Shown: positions 23,272-35,300 of the stretch, piece after piece
Layout of the letters: each line of letters opens with the position of its first letter
Position numbering within the stretch: position 1 is the stretch's first letter
Assembly (NCBI GenBank): GCA_034440575.1
Contig: JAOTOL010001548.1
Location: 324,501 to 388,500, forward strand
Length of the DNA: 64,000 nucleotides
From: Imbricaverruca yamaguchii
Lineage: Eukaryota > Arthropoda > Thecostraca > Neoverrucidae
Direction of reading: 5' to 3'
The notes under the pieces: model-generated
Told to the model about the DNA's origin: nothing
Database searches by the model: none
Seen by the model: only the letters and a program-made list of their open reading frames with translations
Made by a program: the position numbers and the translations under genes

Positions 23272-25130
23272 CTGGACGGCCTCGGACTCAGCGAAGCTGG
23301 CCACTCTTGTGACCGGCGCACCACCTGACGCACCGAGAGGTGATTGTAACCACGACGACACTGCGATAAACACGTCGGAGTCATCTACGGTGTCATCGGA
23401 TTTTAGCCACGGAGTTCCGTTAGTTGAAAATTAATATCATACAAAGACGACAAAGACGTATATGCAGACCATCCACAATATGCTCGTGGTTATTACAGCC
23501 TATTGACGAGTTTTAAAACAGATGTCACGGGGAAAAAGGGTTGTCGCAGGCACACATAAAAACATAAACACCTCATATCAGCGGCACGGAAAGAGTCAGC
23601 AAGTGCGGTAAGTACGATAAGAACTCAGCAAGTATGATAAGAGGTCAGAGAGTATGATATGAAGTCAGGAAGTAGATCAGATTAATCTGACCGGTCTCGA
23701 GCACAAATGCCGCCTAGGGCGGCGACAAAACGTGGGAGCTGACAGTTGGGGAATCTGAATAATAGCCACCCCTCCACTGCTGTCCATTATCCATTATCCA
23801 TGTCCATTATCAGCAGAAGTAAAACTGGAACTCGGCTTCAATTGTCCATTGACGTCGTCACAGATTTTGCAATGGGAGGGCAGACGAGATGATATTGGTG
23901 GATATTTATATGCCATGTATTTTTAGCGGTGTATTTCATTGCAAACTTTCATAAATGCTTCCCATGGGAGGTTGATTAGCTTCATGCAATGTCATAGGTC
24001 AGATATATATTACACTAAGCTTGGGAGGATGTGCTCTTCTTGCACCAATTTGCACCAAAACCAAGAATGAAACGCTCTGTCAACTAACAGCTTGCGCGAT
24101 TCCAAGTCATGAGTGGAATGTTTGAGAGTCTTTTTCACCTCCAGTAAGATGAAAGTACAAAACGTGCCTTGACCAGAAAATAACATCGCCACGGTGGTTC
24201 GTGGCTTACACGGGGGACTTGGGGCCCCAAGGCCATCAGGAGCCCAAGGCCATAAGTGGCTGCGATGCAGCTGTCGCCAAGTTAAGAGGGCACATGACAG
24301 CAGGGTGCAACTCTGCTTTTTTCTTGTCGGGAGGGGGCGGACGGCTAGGGGCTCCAGTTATTTACACTAAGCCATTATTGTTAAATACCACAGAGTCGAT
24401 CAGGTTTGAACCTACACGAATCATGCCCACCCCACCGTCTGAATTACTTCTGCGGCAGAAGTCAATTCCTGCACATAAGGATGGTTGATGTGTGGTTATA
24501 GGTCCTTTTACACGCAAACACGATTAACGTCATCAGAGGTGCAGAAGTGCAGCTAACGGGATCCGGAGGGCCGCACATCCCCTCCATTCTTTCGGAGCCA
24601 GAGATACACTGGATCAAAATTTAAAAAGAAGATTTTCGACACCAAACACTAAACATTTTCTGCGCTCGGAGGGCGCCAAATGTGCTATCTGTCTCATGCC
24701 ATTTTCAGGGATCGGAGCCTATAAGGGAATCCGTGCTGAGCCCCTCGGCATAACGCTAAAAAGTACCATTTGGATGCAAACGGCGACGGTCTTCAAAAAC
24801 AGAGCGCTGGCACTGTGGCACTATAGTAGTATTATCGGTTCGCAATGAGGTTCAAAAACCTACTTCCCAATTCACAGGCTGTCATGCACAGCTACAATTC
24901 GAACGTTCCCTAGGTTAACTGCGGATGCTAAGCATTCCAGTAAGGCTAAAGGTGTGATTTTCCACCACCATCTACCAACCTCATTGTAATGGGATTACGG
25001 AAATTTACATACACCTCGTTCCGTATTGGCACCACTTACCGCTAGGCACAGCAAGAGCCGGACGCCTCTCACTCCGCTGAATGGCATGCTGTGGCGCGAT
25101 GGAAGAAGTCAGCAGCTGAGCGGACGGTGG
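23272..25130. other. No gene seen upstream of the protease exons
   Basis: A signal-peptide exon would be expected upstream of 23.27 kb on the minus strand but no convincing one was found. A short ~20-bp repeat (CAGCAAGTATGATAAGAGGT) occurs at 23,595-23,675. Confidence 0.4.
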
Positions 25131-25149
25131 AAGAGAGAGGGAGAGGGAC

Positions 25150-25180
<31 letters not shown>

Positions 25181-25575
25181 GGGAGAGAGAGGGAGAGAAG
25201 AGGGAGAGAGCGAGAGGGAGATAGGAGAGAGGGAGAGAGAGGAAGAGGAGAGGGGGGGAGAGAAAGAGAGAGAGAGCGAGAGGGAGAGAGAGGAGGGAGA
25301 GAGAGAGGAGGAGAGAGAGAGAGGGAGGGAGAGGAGAGAGGAGAGGGAGGAGAGGGAGAGAGGGAGAGAGAGGAAGAGGAGAGGGGAGAGGAGAGAGGGA
25401 GAGAGCGAGAGGAAGAGAGAGGGAGAGAGTAGAGAGAGAGCGAGAGAAAGAGTGGGAGAGGGAGGGGAGAGATGAGAGAGAGGACGAGCGAGAGGGAGAA
25501 AGAGAGAGGACGAGAGAGAGAGCGGGAGAGAGAGGAGAGAGGTAGAGAGAGGGGAGAGAGAGGGAGAGGGAGCTA
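25131..25575. repeat. (GA)n-rich purine tract
   Basis: About 440 bases of GAGAGA/GGGAGA on the plus strand, hence a long polypyrimidine tract on the minus strand. The 240-residue Ser-Leu frame is a repeat artefact. Such mirror-rich purine tracts can form triplex (H-) DNA; that is general knowledge, not shown here. Confidence 0.95.
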
Positions 25576-25719
25576 CGGCGACCGGACCGACCCGTGAACG
25601 CTGGCACGGGTGCCCGTCGACAGGAGCGACTGGACCGTTGTGTGTGGAGGGGGGAAGGCGATGTCGAACTGCTGCATCTGCGAGCGTAATTTCTAACTCT
25701 CAACTGAGACTTCACACGG

Positions 25720-25842
25720 ATGCACACAGGAGTGAGTTCACTTAAGGGATGAGAGTTCCCCAGTCACCTAATGTCACCCGGATGCACAAAGAGGAGTGAG
25801 CTCACCCGAGGGGCGGGAGTTCCCAGTCACCTGATGGCCCAA
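25720..25842. repeat. Two tandem ~65-bp copies
   Basis: CACGGATGCACACAGGAGTG...CCCCAGTCACCTAATG is followed by CCCGGATGCACAAAGAGGAG...CCCAGTCACCTGATGG. Confidence 0.7.
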
Positions 25843-27800
25843 GCGGTTGCTAAAACCGCACGAGCAGCAAGAGCAAGTGTGTGAGCGGAAAGGTTGGCCG
25901 GCGAGTCAAAATGCCGGGCAGTGTTCTGGCGGCATGCACATCAGAATCGGATGATATATAGCCAGGAAGATGACATAGATCGTGCTGAACGTGGGGAATG
26001 TACATTAGACCCACTTTCCCACGCCCACTTTCCGGCGATTGGTTGCTCCGAAGTACGTCACAGGTGTCTGTGGCCCATGGTGGCTCTGCAGGGAGAGTGA
26101 CCTTGACCCGATGGCTGTGTGCGCATTTTGCATTTTGCTGTCACCTTTGACATGCATCAAAAGCAGCGGCATAGACGTGCCATATCGCATGCATGCCGCG
26201 CTGCCTGCATCCTGTCCAGCTTTCTCGTATGCCGCGGCAGGCGTCTGGCGCACCGTTACTCCGTTCTGCCCGCCGAGCGCGGCGAGCCCGCTCGGCCCGA
26301 TTGCTCTTGTTCTGTTCAGTGCATTGTCACCACAGGATATGGCGTTGTTCCGCGTTACCGTTCGTGTGCCCCGACAAATCTGCGCTGCCAATGCCGGGTC
26401 ACGGACGGCCATCGTTGGCGATGGGAGACCGTGACGTTATCAGGCAACACCCTGAGCACTTGCCTTAGCGGCAGGGAAGCCTATGGGCCAAAATGAGTCC
26501 AGATGCGCGATATATTACGCGACATAGCGGGTATTTATGCTAAGAAAATTTAATATAACATAGAGGGCATTTATACTCAGAAAATTTAACCCAAATAATA
26601 ACACTTGTGGAGAAAGGGTGTGGTGGGATTTTGGTCTCCGAAAGGCGGGAATTCTACGCCTTCGAAGAGTGAGGCCGTAGAATTCCCGCAGAAGCAAGGC
26701 AGCTTACATGCCGCATGGGGCGTGCTCTTCTGTTGTGCTAGGCGTTGCTGAATGGTCAGCAGCGTAACAAGGTGGGTCCCAAGGTCCTGAGACCCCTGTA
26801 ATAGGTTGTGGATATCTCAGACACCCGCAGGAAGCACTTAATATAAGAACGCTCCTTCCAATGAGCGGCACTATGCCATTTAATAAAGAACTAGATTTCG
26901 TAGTTTTGTAACTTCCTCCGCTTCATATGTTCTGGTCATGTTAACACAACTTGAGCCTCCCTGTCACCCTCCTGTCCACACACAGTGTTCAACAGCTCTC
27001 ACGTTCATGCATTCTTTCTTTTTCGGCAACACTTATTTCCAGGGCGGGACACACCCTTGTCCGGCGAGAGGCATCCCTGGTGGACAAGACCCCTCCAAAA
27101 ATAATCCTGACTACGACACTGCATAAACCCCGCCAAAAAGATCATGCAATCAACAAAGGGCTCTTCGTGCCGATCACACTTTGAATTATAAGGGGCTCTG
27201 TGAAACGTTCAGAGACCCCTTACATTTTATTCCCTTATAGAAAATGAACCATCGGCCTCCTTGGGCCATTCCGCTCGTGAGAAAAAAGGCAGTGTGTTGT
27301 GTTGTAAAAACCAGTTTATATGTCCTGGAGCAGGCTGGTTTATCGGGAAAAAAATGAAAAGTAGTCCGACGAGAAATGGACGCTCATCTCCAACAGCGAC
27401 GGCATAGAAAGGAGGAGTTTGTGTACTCGACAGTAGTCGGCGAGTGTTTTTTGTTCGAGGGTCGTGGCATTATGGACAGTATATAAGGACATGTGACTGT
27501 TAGATGGGTGTTGTTGGGTGTTATGAATGTAATGCTCATGCAGAGCCACGATATGACCTTTTCATTCATGTCGGTTTGTTTAAAAAGATGATATCCGTGG
27601 ATGATCCATGGGTGTAGCCAGGGGAACAAACCAGAGGCATGAAAATCGCGCTGTGGCCCATAAAACTTCGGAAAAGTATCCCTGAAACTCACGCTCGACA
27701 CCGATTAATCAACACTAAAAAAAAACTGACAAAGTGACTCCATCGAATCGACTCGAGCACTGGAATATTCAGACAGGTCCCGAAGGAAAGTTTTTTGTTT
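25843..27800. other. No supportable gene; small hairpin and duplications
   Basis: A GC-rich patch at 26,190-26,500 gives frames on both strands without recognisable motifs. At 26,645-26,690 GCGGGAATTCTACG and CGTAGAATTCCCGC form a hairpin. Two ~37-bp tandem copies (ACATAG.GGG.ATTTAT) lie at 26,520-26,590. At 27,190-27,225 AAGGGGCTCTGTGAA pairs with TTCAGAGACCCCTT. Confidence 0.4.
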
Positions 27801-27804
27801 AATG

Positions 27805-28114
27805 GTTGAGAAAAGTTAGGGCCATGGCCTATTTTGCCTTCCTTTTCTGATTCCAAATATTTTTCGTATTCCAAATCTCCTCGAAAATATACTACCCAGA
27901 GCCAAAAACATGACGGCAGTCGTGATCGCATAGAGCCTCCTAATTACGTCACTTTTGGAAATACAATTTTGGTAGTGATTTTCGACCCTGCTTGTCGGGT
28001 ACTTTCCGATGAACCTCTCGTTTTCGTGCGACGCTTAGTTTCGAGATTAGGTTGGGGGTGCATCAACCCTACCGGAATGGGTTGTGATGATCTGACTGGA
28101 AAGACTAGGGTTAA
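27805..28114 (+). mobile_element. Family A fragment (right half), copy 3
   Basis: It runs from GCCTATTTTGCCTTCCTTTT through AATTACGTCACTTTTGGAAA and TTTTCGTGCGACGCTTAGTT to GACTAGGGTTAA. The left half is absent. Confidence 0.7.
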
Positions 28115-28484
28115 GGGTAGAGGGTTTGGTAATGCTAAATTGTGTCGGTCAAGCAAATATTTGCGTCCGCAAATGTCCGCATGCATATGCATACTTTATC
28201 CAAAGGTGGACGATTTTCGTTAAAATATCCTAGTAAAGTGGATGGGTTTGTGAAATATGCGATATGGCTTTACAATTGCGTCAAAATGTCTGTGCTATAT
28301 GTGTGGTGAAATATATATAGAACAAACTTCTGTATTCCTACCATGGAACGGTAAACTAATGGCTATCACCTGTAAAGGTCAAGTTACTGTAATGTGTGTG
28401 TACGTTATTGCTAACTCGCACCGCCTTGGGTCTTTTGCGTCACCCCTCCCCCGCCCTATTTGGGCTAGAGTCAATTTCCTCTAA

Positions 28485-28964
28485 GTTGTATTTATATAAT
28501 AGGTAGACCGGACTGCAAAACGTTGTTTTAAGTCAACTTCCTCTCCCAAATATACTTATTCTGACCATTTTTATTTTTATTTTAGCACTAATGGGCAAAT
28601 ATGCAAAACTAATAAACCATAAAAAAATGGAAAAAATGAAGAACTCTTCTGGTGCGTTTTGTTTCACCCCTAAAGATAAGCAAATGCTGAAAGTTGCATT
28701 CCATATATCATCATCCGTTAAAGCATGACGACTGGTTGAACTTTTCTGGAGGTGACCTTACTTAACCTTGATTAACTTTGCAACCCTGACCTAAAAATTG
28801 TCACATAGCATGCCAAATTGATATAGGAAAAGGTGTGCCAAATTTCGGCGCTACCGCGCGCCGTTCTTTCGCTACCCACCGAAAACGTTGTGGGGCGCAT
28901 GTCAGCCCCCCCTCCACCACCACCACCACCACCACCACCACCCACCCAAGACAAGGTGGGTTAA
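28485..28964 (-). mobile_element. Family A fragment (left half), copy 4
   Basis: Reverse orientation, from GTAGACCGGACTGCAAAACG to ACAAGGTGGGTTAAC, including AAAGATAAGCAAATGCTGAA and the AGGTCA-rich stretch. A (CCA)n run at 28,904-28,942 has expanded in the left inner repeat. Copies 3 and 4 face away from each other around 28.1-28.5 kb. Confidence 0.7.
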
Positions 28965-29880
28965 CACTGGAGCGCGAACATTCACCCAGGATACAACACA
29001 AAAATTGCAGTCTATTCACCGATCTGCTCTCTATCTTTGCAAAGATTATGACTGGACAATCGACACCGTCATTCGTGATAGTGAGCAATGTCCCATTAAA
29101 TGAATGCCTACCGTTCAGCTGTGGCAGATGCCACACCAAGCTCAATCCCTCGCGGGAAATTTTCGCAGGTAGAATGGATTACATTCTCAGGAACATTCAC
29201 ATGCAGGTATCATGAAACACATGCACTGCCCTGTTCAAAACATTACTTTAATTACCAGGACACTTTTAGAAGCAGTATCTACAGTAATTTCTATGATAAA
29301 CACACCAAAATGAACTGCAGCTCCTTGCTAGTGTATGGATGTAGCCGGACAGCAAACAAAAATACGACATCCCGATTCACAAAAACTAAATCACCACAAC
29401 AACAAACGGGCACGTGCGCGCCACATCATCCGTGAAGCTAGGCGTCATTCATAGTCTTCTTATTTACAAAATTTCACCTTCAAAACATCCTTAGACGGAA
29501 TTTGGGGTCTCATTCGTCGTTTATCAGGACGCTCCCCATCTAAATTTTATTCCGTCCTTCAGAATCCAAAATGCAACTATTACCGAACCACAAACAAAAG
29601 TTAACACCACAACTCACCACATAACCGACAATCGCTCAGATGACAATACAGACATGATTTTTTTTCAAAGCAAAATGCTGAGAAAAAACTTCGCACCAAT
29701 TTCGCACTTTTCAATTATAACACTGAGGTTTGGAAGAAACCACATAATTTCCCTTACGAAATTTGAAGAAAAAAACCATAGTGACCACAGTAATTTTCAG
29801 GTCATTGCTCTTATTAGTTACTTAGGAAATCGTTCCATGGCTACGCATGGTCATTAAAAGATTTAACTGACCCCTGGAAA
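28965..29880 (+). pseudogene. LINE ORF2 relic: endonuclease end and linker
   Basis: Broken frames give YDWTIDTVIRDSEQCPI (compare the W.I..DLHGSDHFPI-type end of APE endonucleases) and, after frameshifts, ARHIIREARR and GLIRRLSGRSPSKF, the linker that precedes the reverse transcriptase in I/Jockey-group LINEs. Several stops and frame changes mean it is dead. Order and strand agree with the RT and RNase H fragments at 30.95-32.0 kb, so these are likely one element split by family A copy 5. Confidence 0.6.
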
Positions 29881-30029
29881 CAAATTTTCTGCTATTCCCA
29901 AGTGAAGGTGGTTTTCATCGAAGACAACAATATTGATGATATTATTCGACTTGAAATGGACATGCAACTCGGATACAAAAAATGCAAACACATTATTTGG
30001 GATTTTTTATTTGGGATACCCAAATACCA

Positions 30030-30733
30030 CCCCCCCCCCCCTCCAAAAAAAAATCCCCCCAAAAGTGACGTCACCAGGGGGCTATATTTGCACGACTTTT
30101 CACGACTTACATTTTGTTTTTTACTCTGGGAAGTTCATTTTAGGAGTTATATGAAAAAACAAAATGTATTTGGGAAAAGGACAGCGAAATCGACCAGGGC
30201 TGTAAATATTTTTGTCCCACCAAAACAAAAATTTTATTTATTTGAAATTTCAAAATTTTGCGTCTTCAAGTTTTCTTTAATTTTCCTTTACCAATGAGTA
30301 GAGCAGACCGAGAAATGACGTTGGAAGTCAACTTGTACTAATTAAAAATGCTTACTTTAGCCAGAATCCGGTGTTTGAACTGCAATATGGCAAATACGCA
30401 AAATTTATTTGTAGTCAAAAACGAAAAAAGAAGAAAAATTAAACTGGTACGTTTTGTTGCATCCGTAAAGATAAGCAAACGCTGAAAGTTTCATTAAAAT
30501 ATCTGTATCCGTTAAAGCGTGACGACTGGTTAAACATTCTTGGAGGTGACCTCACTTGAACTTGACTAACTCGTTGACCCTAGATGACTTGACCAAAAAT
30601 GTTGAATCAGCATGTCAAGTTGATGTGGGAATAGGTATGCCAAATTTGGGCGAGCTGTCGCGGGCCGTCCTTCCGCTATCCGCGAAAAACCTGAGGGGGT
30701 CGGTTGAAGACCCCCCGAGACGGGATGGGTTAA
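30030..30733 (-). mobile_element. Family A element, copy 5 (right end truncated)
   Basis: It runs from CCCCCCAAAAGTGACGTCAC to CCGAGACGGGATGGGTTAA in reverse orientation, nearly identical to copy 2 over most of its length (GGTACGTTTTGTTGCATCCG; GTTAAAGCGTGACGACTGGT), so one of the younger copies. It splits the LINE relic. Confidence 0.85.
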
Positions 30734-30949
30734 TTAATCGTATTTCCTTGCAGAGAACAACGCACTCTGACGCTCCAAAATAAAACAGAACATTGTTTAT
30801 TCGACTATAGCACGTAATTAACAAAGTGTATGAATGGTACCCAAAGTATGCCCCTTCCCCTCCCCCCACAAAAAAAGTAATATGCCGCAATGATATTTAG
30901 CAAATCGACTTCTCGCCCCAACCGAGTAACACCGCTTCACCCTGGGAGC

Positions 30950-31702
30950 AATGAAATGCCTTTTTATATTCATTTCAATTTCTTGGTGTTATTTTTGACC
31001 GTAGGATCTCCATGAATAACCTAAAATGTTTTCATCGACTCAATTTACATAGCTGTATTACTTCTTCAGCATTTAGGGCCGATCGCCCCACACCTTTACG
31101 ACGACATAAACCAGTAGTTCTGTCAATTATAGAAGATGGCTCCCTAGTTTATGCTAGTGCCAGCATGTCCGCCTACAAAATTTTGAGCATTTGAAGATGG
31201 ACATCTCCACATCGCACTTGGTGCAATAGCCACTTCTTCAATCGTTTCTTTAGAATCCGATGCAAGGTCTTTCCAATCAGCTATCCGTCGCATGCAACTA
31301 ACACATAGGCACATCCCTAAAGTACAATTTCAAGACAACCACTCAATGTACAAGCGTCTTTGTGAGCTCTTCCACACCTCTAACACCATGATTGTTTAGG
31401 TCTAGCCGAAAAACGAACTGGCCCTGCTCTTCACGCGTTAAAACATTTTCTACAAAACATCGTTACATGATTCCAAACATTACTACGATTCATCAAGCAA
31501 CTATGTCCTCGTGATAGATGGGTGAACGAAGCAGTTGTATCTGACCTCCACTCCAAAATCACAGCTTTATCCAAAATACATGAAAGAAAATTCGACCAGC
31601 TCCGGTCCGGTTATTGACATCTTCCTTTCGATTTTACCGACGACCCAACAGGACATGCCAATCTCACAGGAAATACGAGTGATTCGTGAACACGACAAAA
31701 AT
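30950..31702 (+). pseudogene. LINE ORF2 relic: reverse transcriptase C-terminus
   Basis: FQFLGVIFDRRISMNNLKCF is the FLGV.FD..L.W block near the end of non-LTR reverse transcriptases, followed by IIEDGSLVYASAS (cf. LDYGS..Y.SA) and, with frameshifts, LALGAIATSSIVSLESDA (cf. RL.LGA..TSP..SL..EA). Stops and frameshifts interrupt it throughout. Confidence 0.8.
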
Positions 31703-31955
31703 AACTTCGTTTAATACAGCGAAGAATGGCTCTTTAAGTGCTCCTGGGTTTTAGACATTGCGTGAGACGAAATGTACGACCCTCAATATACCAGGAGGTT
31801 CTGAGTTTACATCAAAAGTAACGTTAGGGATTATGCTATATTACTCAGTAATATAGCATAATCCCTAACGCTACTTTTGATGTAAACGTAGCACCTCCTG
31901 ATATATTGAGGGTCGTACATTTCGTCTCACGCAATGTCTAAAAACAACTTCGTTT
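31703..31955. mobile_element. Snapback palindrome with 10-bp target duplication
   Basis: AACTTCGTTT flanks the insert (31,703-31,712 and 31,946-31,955). Within it, 31,748-31,945 is an almost perfect palindrome of ~98-base arms (GTTTTAGACATTGCGTGAGA ... TCTCACGCAATGTCTAAAAC) centred at TATTACT-C-AGTAATA (31,846); a 35-base unpaired stretch lies at its left. Removing the insert restores LINE RNase H-like sequence. Confidence 0.85.
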
Positions 31956-32005
31956 GCCCGACGGAATCTCAATTTTAATCGCTAAACTACGTGCCATCTC
32001 ATCGT
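31956..32005 (+). pseudogene. LINE ORF2 relic: RNase H fragment
   Basis: LPDGISILIAKLRAISSSS resembles the LP..SIFTAEL.AI..AL segment of the RNase H domain found in I-group LINEs. It is cut off by family A copy 6. Confidence 0.6.
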
Positions 32006-32009
32006 CCTC

Positions 32010-32255
32010 CGCTAGGATTTCCGCGGATAGTAAAAAAGAAACGGCTGGTGGCAGTGCGCCAATATTTCGGATGCTTTTCCCACATCAATTTGACATGTGT
32101 ACACATTTTGAGGCAGCCATGGCCAACAATTTAGTAGAGGTCAAATGAGGTAACTTCGAAAAAGTTCAACCACGCCTTACGCTTTAACAGATATAATAAT
32201 TCAATGAATTTGCAGCGTTTGCTTATCTTTCGGAAGGGAACAAAACGCAGAATAT
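32010..32255 (+). mobile_element. Family A fragment (left third), copy 6
   Basis: CCGCGGATAGTAAAAAAGAA through TTCCCACATCAATTTGACAT to GCGTTTGCTTATCTTTCGGA matches the left part of family A, strongly diverged. Confidence 0.7.
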
Positions 32256-32399
32256 ATTTGCAATTGCTTGCTCTGTGACCCCATGCGAAGTGTGGTCATT
32301 TTCCCCCTTTTCCAAACATGTTCTGCAATTCATGTTACCACTTCTTCCACATCATTATCATCTTCCAATTATATTCGCAATAGCTTCCTCCGTGATCCT

Positions 32400-35300
32400 A
32401 TATGAAGTACGTCCGTGAAGTTGCGACTTATTCAGCGACGGATTCAGCGACGGATTCAGATTTCCTTCAAAACCGGTGTATAGGTCAAATATAGCACGCT
32501 GAGCACGAATATGACCTTCATTTGGCCGGTCAAGGTCAAATTCGCGGTCAAATTCAAGGTCAAAGGAAGGGGTACCGCATAACGTCCCGAATTTACCGCA
32601 CGATCGTCTCTAAATTAGTGTCAGATGATAGCCAGGCCTGATGTCTAGCGTCCGTCAAGGTGACCTGACCAATGACCTTTGACCTTGGGGGTCATATTCA
32701 GGGTCAAAGTACGGGGTACCGCATAACGTCCCGAATTTACCGCACGATTGTCTCTAAATTGGTGCCAGATGATGCCAGGCCTGATGGCTTGCATCCGTCA
32801 AGGTGACCTGACCCATGCCCTTTGACATTGGGGGTCAAATTCAAGGTCAAAGGACGGGGTACCGCATAACGTCCCGAATTTACCGCACGATCGTCTCTAA
32901 ATTAGTGCCAGATGATAGCCAGGCCTGATGTCTAGCGTCCGTCAAGGTGACCTGACCCATGACCTTTGACCTTGGGGGTCAAATTCAAGGTCAAAGGACA
33001 GGGTACCGCATAACGTCCCGAATTTACCGCACGATCGTCTCTAAATTGGTGCCAGATGATAGCCAGGCCTGATGTCTAGCGTCCGTCAAGGTGACCTGAC
33101 CCATGACCTTTGACCTTAGGGGTCAAATTCGTTAGCGACTTATTCAGCGACGGATTCAGCGACGGATTCAGATTTCCTTCAAAACCGGTGTATAGGTCAA
33201 ATATAGCACGCTGAGCACGAATATGACCTTCATTTGGCCGGTCAAGGTCAAATTCGAGGTCAAATTCAAGGTCAAAGAAGGGGTACCACATAACGTCCCG
33301 AATTTACCGCACGATTGTCTCTAAATTGGTGCCAGATGATAGCCAGGCCTGATGTCTTGCGTCCGTCAAGGTGACCTGACCCATGACCTTTGACATTGTG
33401 GGTCAAATTCAAGGTCAAAGGACGGGGTACCGCATAACGTCCCGAATTTACCGCACGATTGTCTCTAAATTGGTGCCAGATGATAGCCAGGCCTGATGTC
33501 TAGCGTCCGTCAAGGTGACCTGACCCATGACCTTTGACCTTGGGAGTCAAATTCAAGGTCAAAGGACGGGGTACCGCATAACGTCCCGAATTTACCGCAC
33601 GATCGTCCCTAAATTAGTGCCAGATGATAGCCAGGCCTGATGTCTAGCGTCCGTCAAGGTGACCTGACCCATGACCTTTGACCTTGGGGGTCAAATTCAA
33701 GGTCAAAAGACGGGGTACCGCATAACGTCCCGAATTTACCGCACGATCGTCTCTAAATTGGTACCAGATGATAGCCAGGCCTGATGTCTTGCGTCCGTCA
33801 AGGTGACCTGACCCATGACCTTTGACATTGGGGTCAAATTCAAGGTCAAAGGACGGGGTACCGCATAGCGTCCCGAATTTACCGCACGATTGTTCTAAAT
33901 TGGTGCCAGATGATAGCAGGCCTGATGTTAGCGTCCGTCAAGGTGACCTGACCCATGACCTTTGACCTTGGGAGTCAAATTCAAGGTCAAAGGACGGGGC
34001 ATAACGTCCCGAATTTACCCCACGATCGTCTCTAAATTAGTGCCAGATGATAGCCAGGCCTGATGTCTAGCGTCCGTCAAGGTGACCTGACCAATGACCT
34101 TTGACATTGGTGGTCAAATTCAAGGTTAAAGGACGGGGTACTGCATAACGTTATGCGGTACCCCGTCCTTTGACCTTGAATTTGACTCCCAAGGTCAAAG
34201 GTCATGGGTCAGGTTACCTTGACGGACGCTAGACATCAGGCCTGGCTATCATCTGGCACCAATTTAGAGACAATCGTGCGGTAAATTCGGGACGTTATGT
34301 GCGTACCCGTCCTTTGACCTTGAATTTGACTCCCAAGGTCAAAGGTCATGGGTCAGGTCACCTTGACGGACGCTAGACATCAGGCCTGGGTATCATCTGG
34401 CACCAATTTAGAGAGGATCGTGCGTTAAATTCGGGACGTTATGCGGTACCCCGTCCTTTGACCTTGAATTTGACCCCCAAGGTCAAAGGTCATGGGTCAG
34501 GTCACCTTGACGGACGCAAGACATCAGGCCTGGCATCATCTGGCACCAATTTAGAGACAATCGTGCGGTAAATTCGGGACGTTATGCGGTACCCCTTCCT
34601 TTGACCTTGAATTTGTCCTCGAATTTGACCTTGACCGGCCAAATGAAGGTCATATTCGTGCTCAGCGTGCTATATTTCACCTATATACCGGTTTTGAAGG
34701 AAATCTGAATCCGTCGCTGAATAAGTCGCTAACGAATGTGACCCCTAAGGTCAAAGGTCATGGGTCAGGTCACCTTGACGGACGCTAGACATCAGGCCTG
34801 GCTATCATCTGGCACCAATTTAGAGACGATCGTGCGGTAAATTCGGGACGTTATGCGGTACCCCGTCCTTTGACCTTGAATTTGACCCCCAAGGTCAAAG
34901 GTCATGGGTCAGGTCACCTTGACGGACGCTAGACATCAGGCCTGGCTATCATCTGGAACCAATTTAGAGACGATCGTGCGGTAAATTCGGGACGTTATGC
35001 GGTACCCCGTCCTTTGACCTTGAATTTGACCTCCAAGGTCAAAGGTCATGGGTCAGGTCACCTTGACGGACGCTAGACATCAGGCCTGGCTATCATCTGG
35101 CACCAATTTAGAGACGATCGTGCGGTAAATTCGGGACGTTATGCGGTACCCCGTCCTTTGACCTTGAATTTGACCCCCAAGGTCAAAGGTCATGGGTCAG
35201 GTCACCTTGACGGACGCTAGACATCAGGCCTGGCTATCATCTGGCACTAATTTAGAGACGATCGTGCGGTAAATTCGGGACGTTATGCGGTACCCCGTCT

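Noticed and set aside
25005..25727. 240-residue Ser/Leu-rich minus-strand frame
   Set aside because: Translation of the GA/CT tract; no domain, no splice context.
26319..26496. Possible plus-strand Cys-rich terminal exon after TTGCTCTTGTTCTGTTCAG
   Set aside because: The acceptor looks good, but the 58-residue product matches no family I know, another frame is equally open and no upstream exon could be linked.
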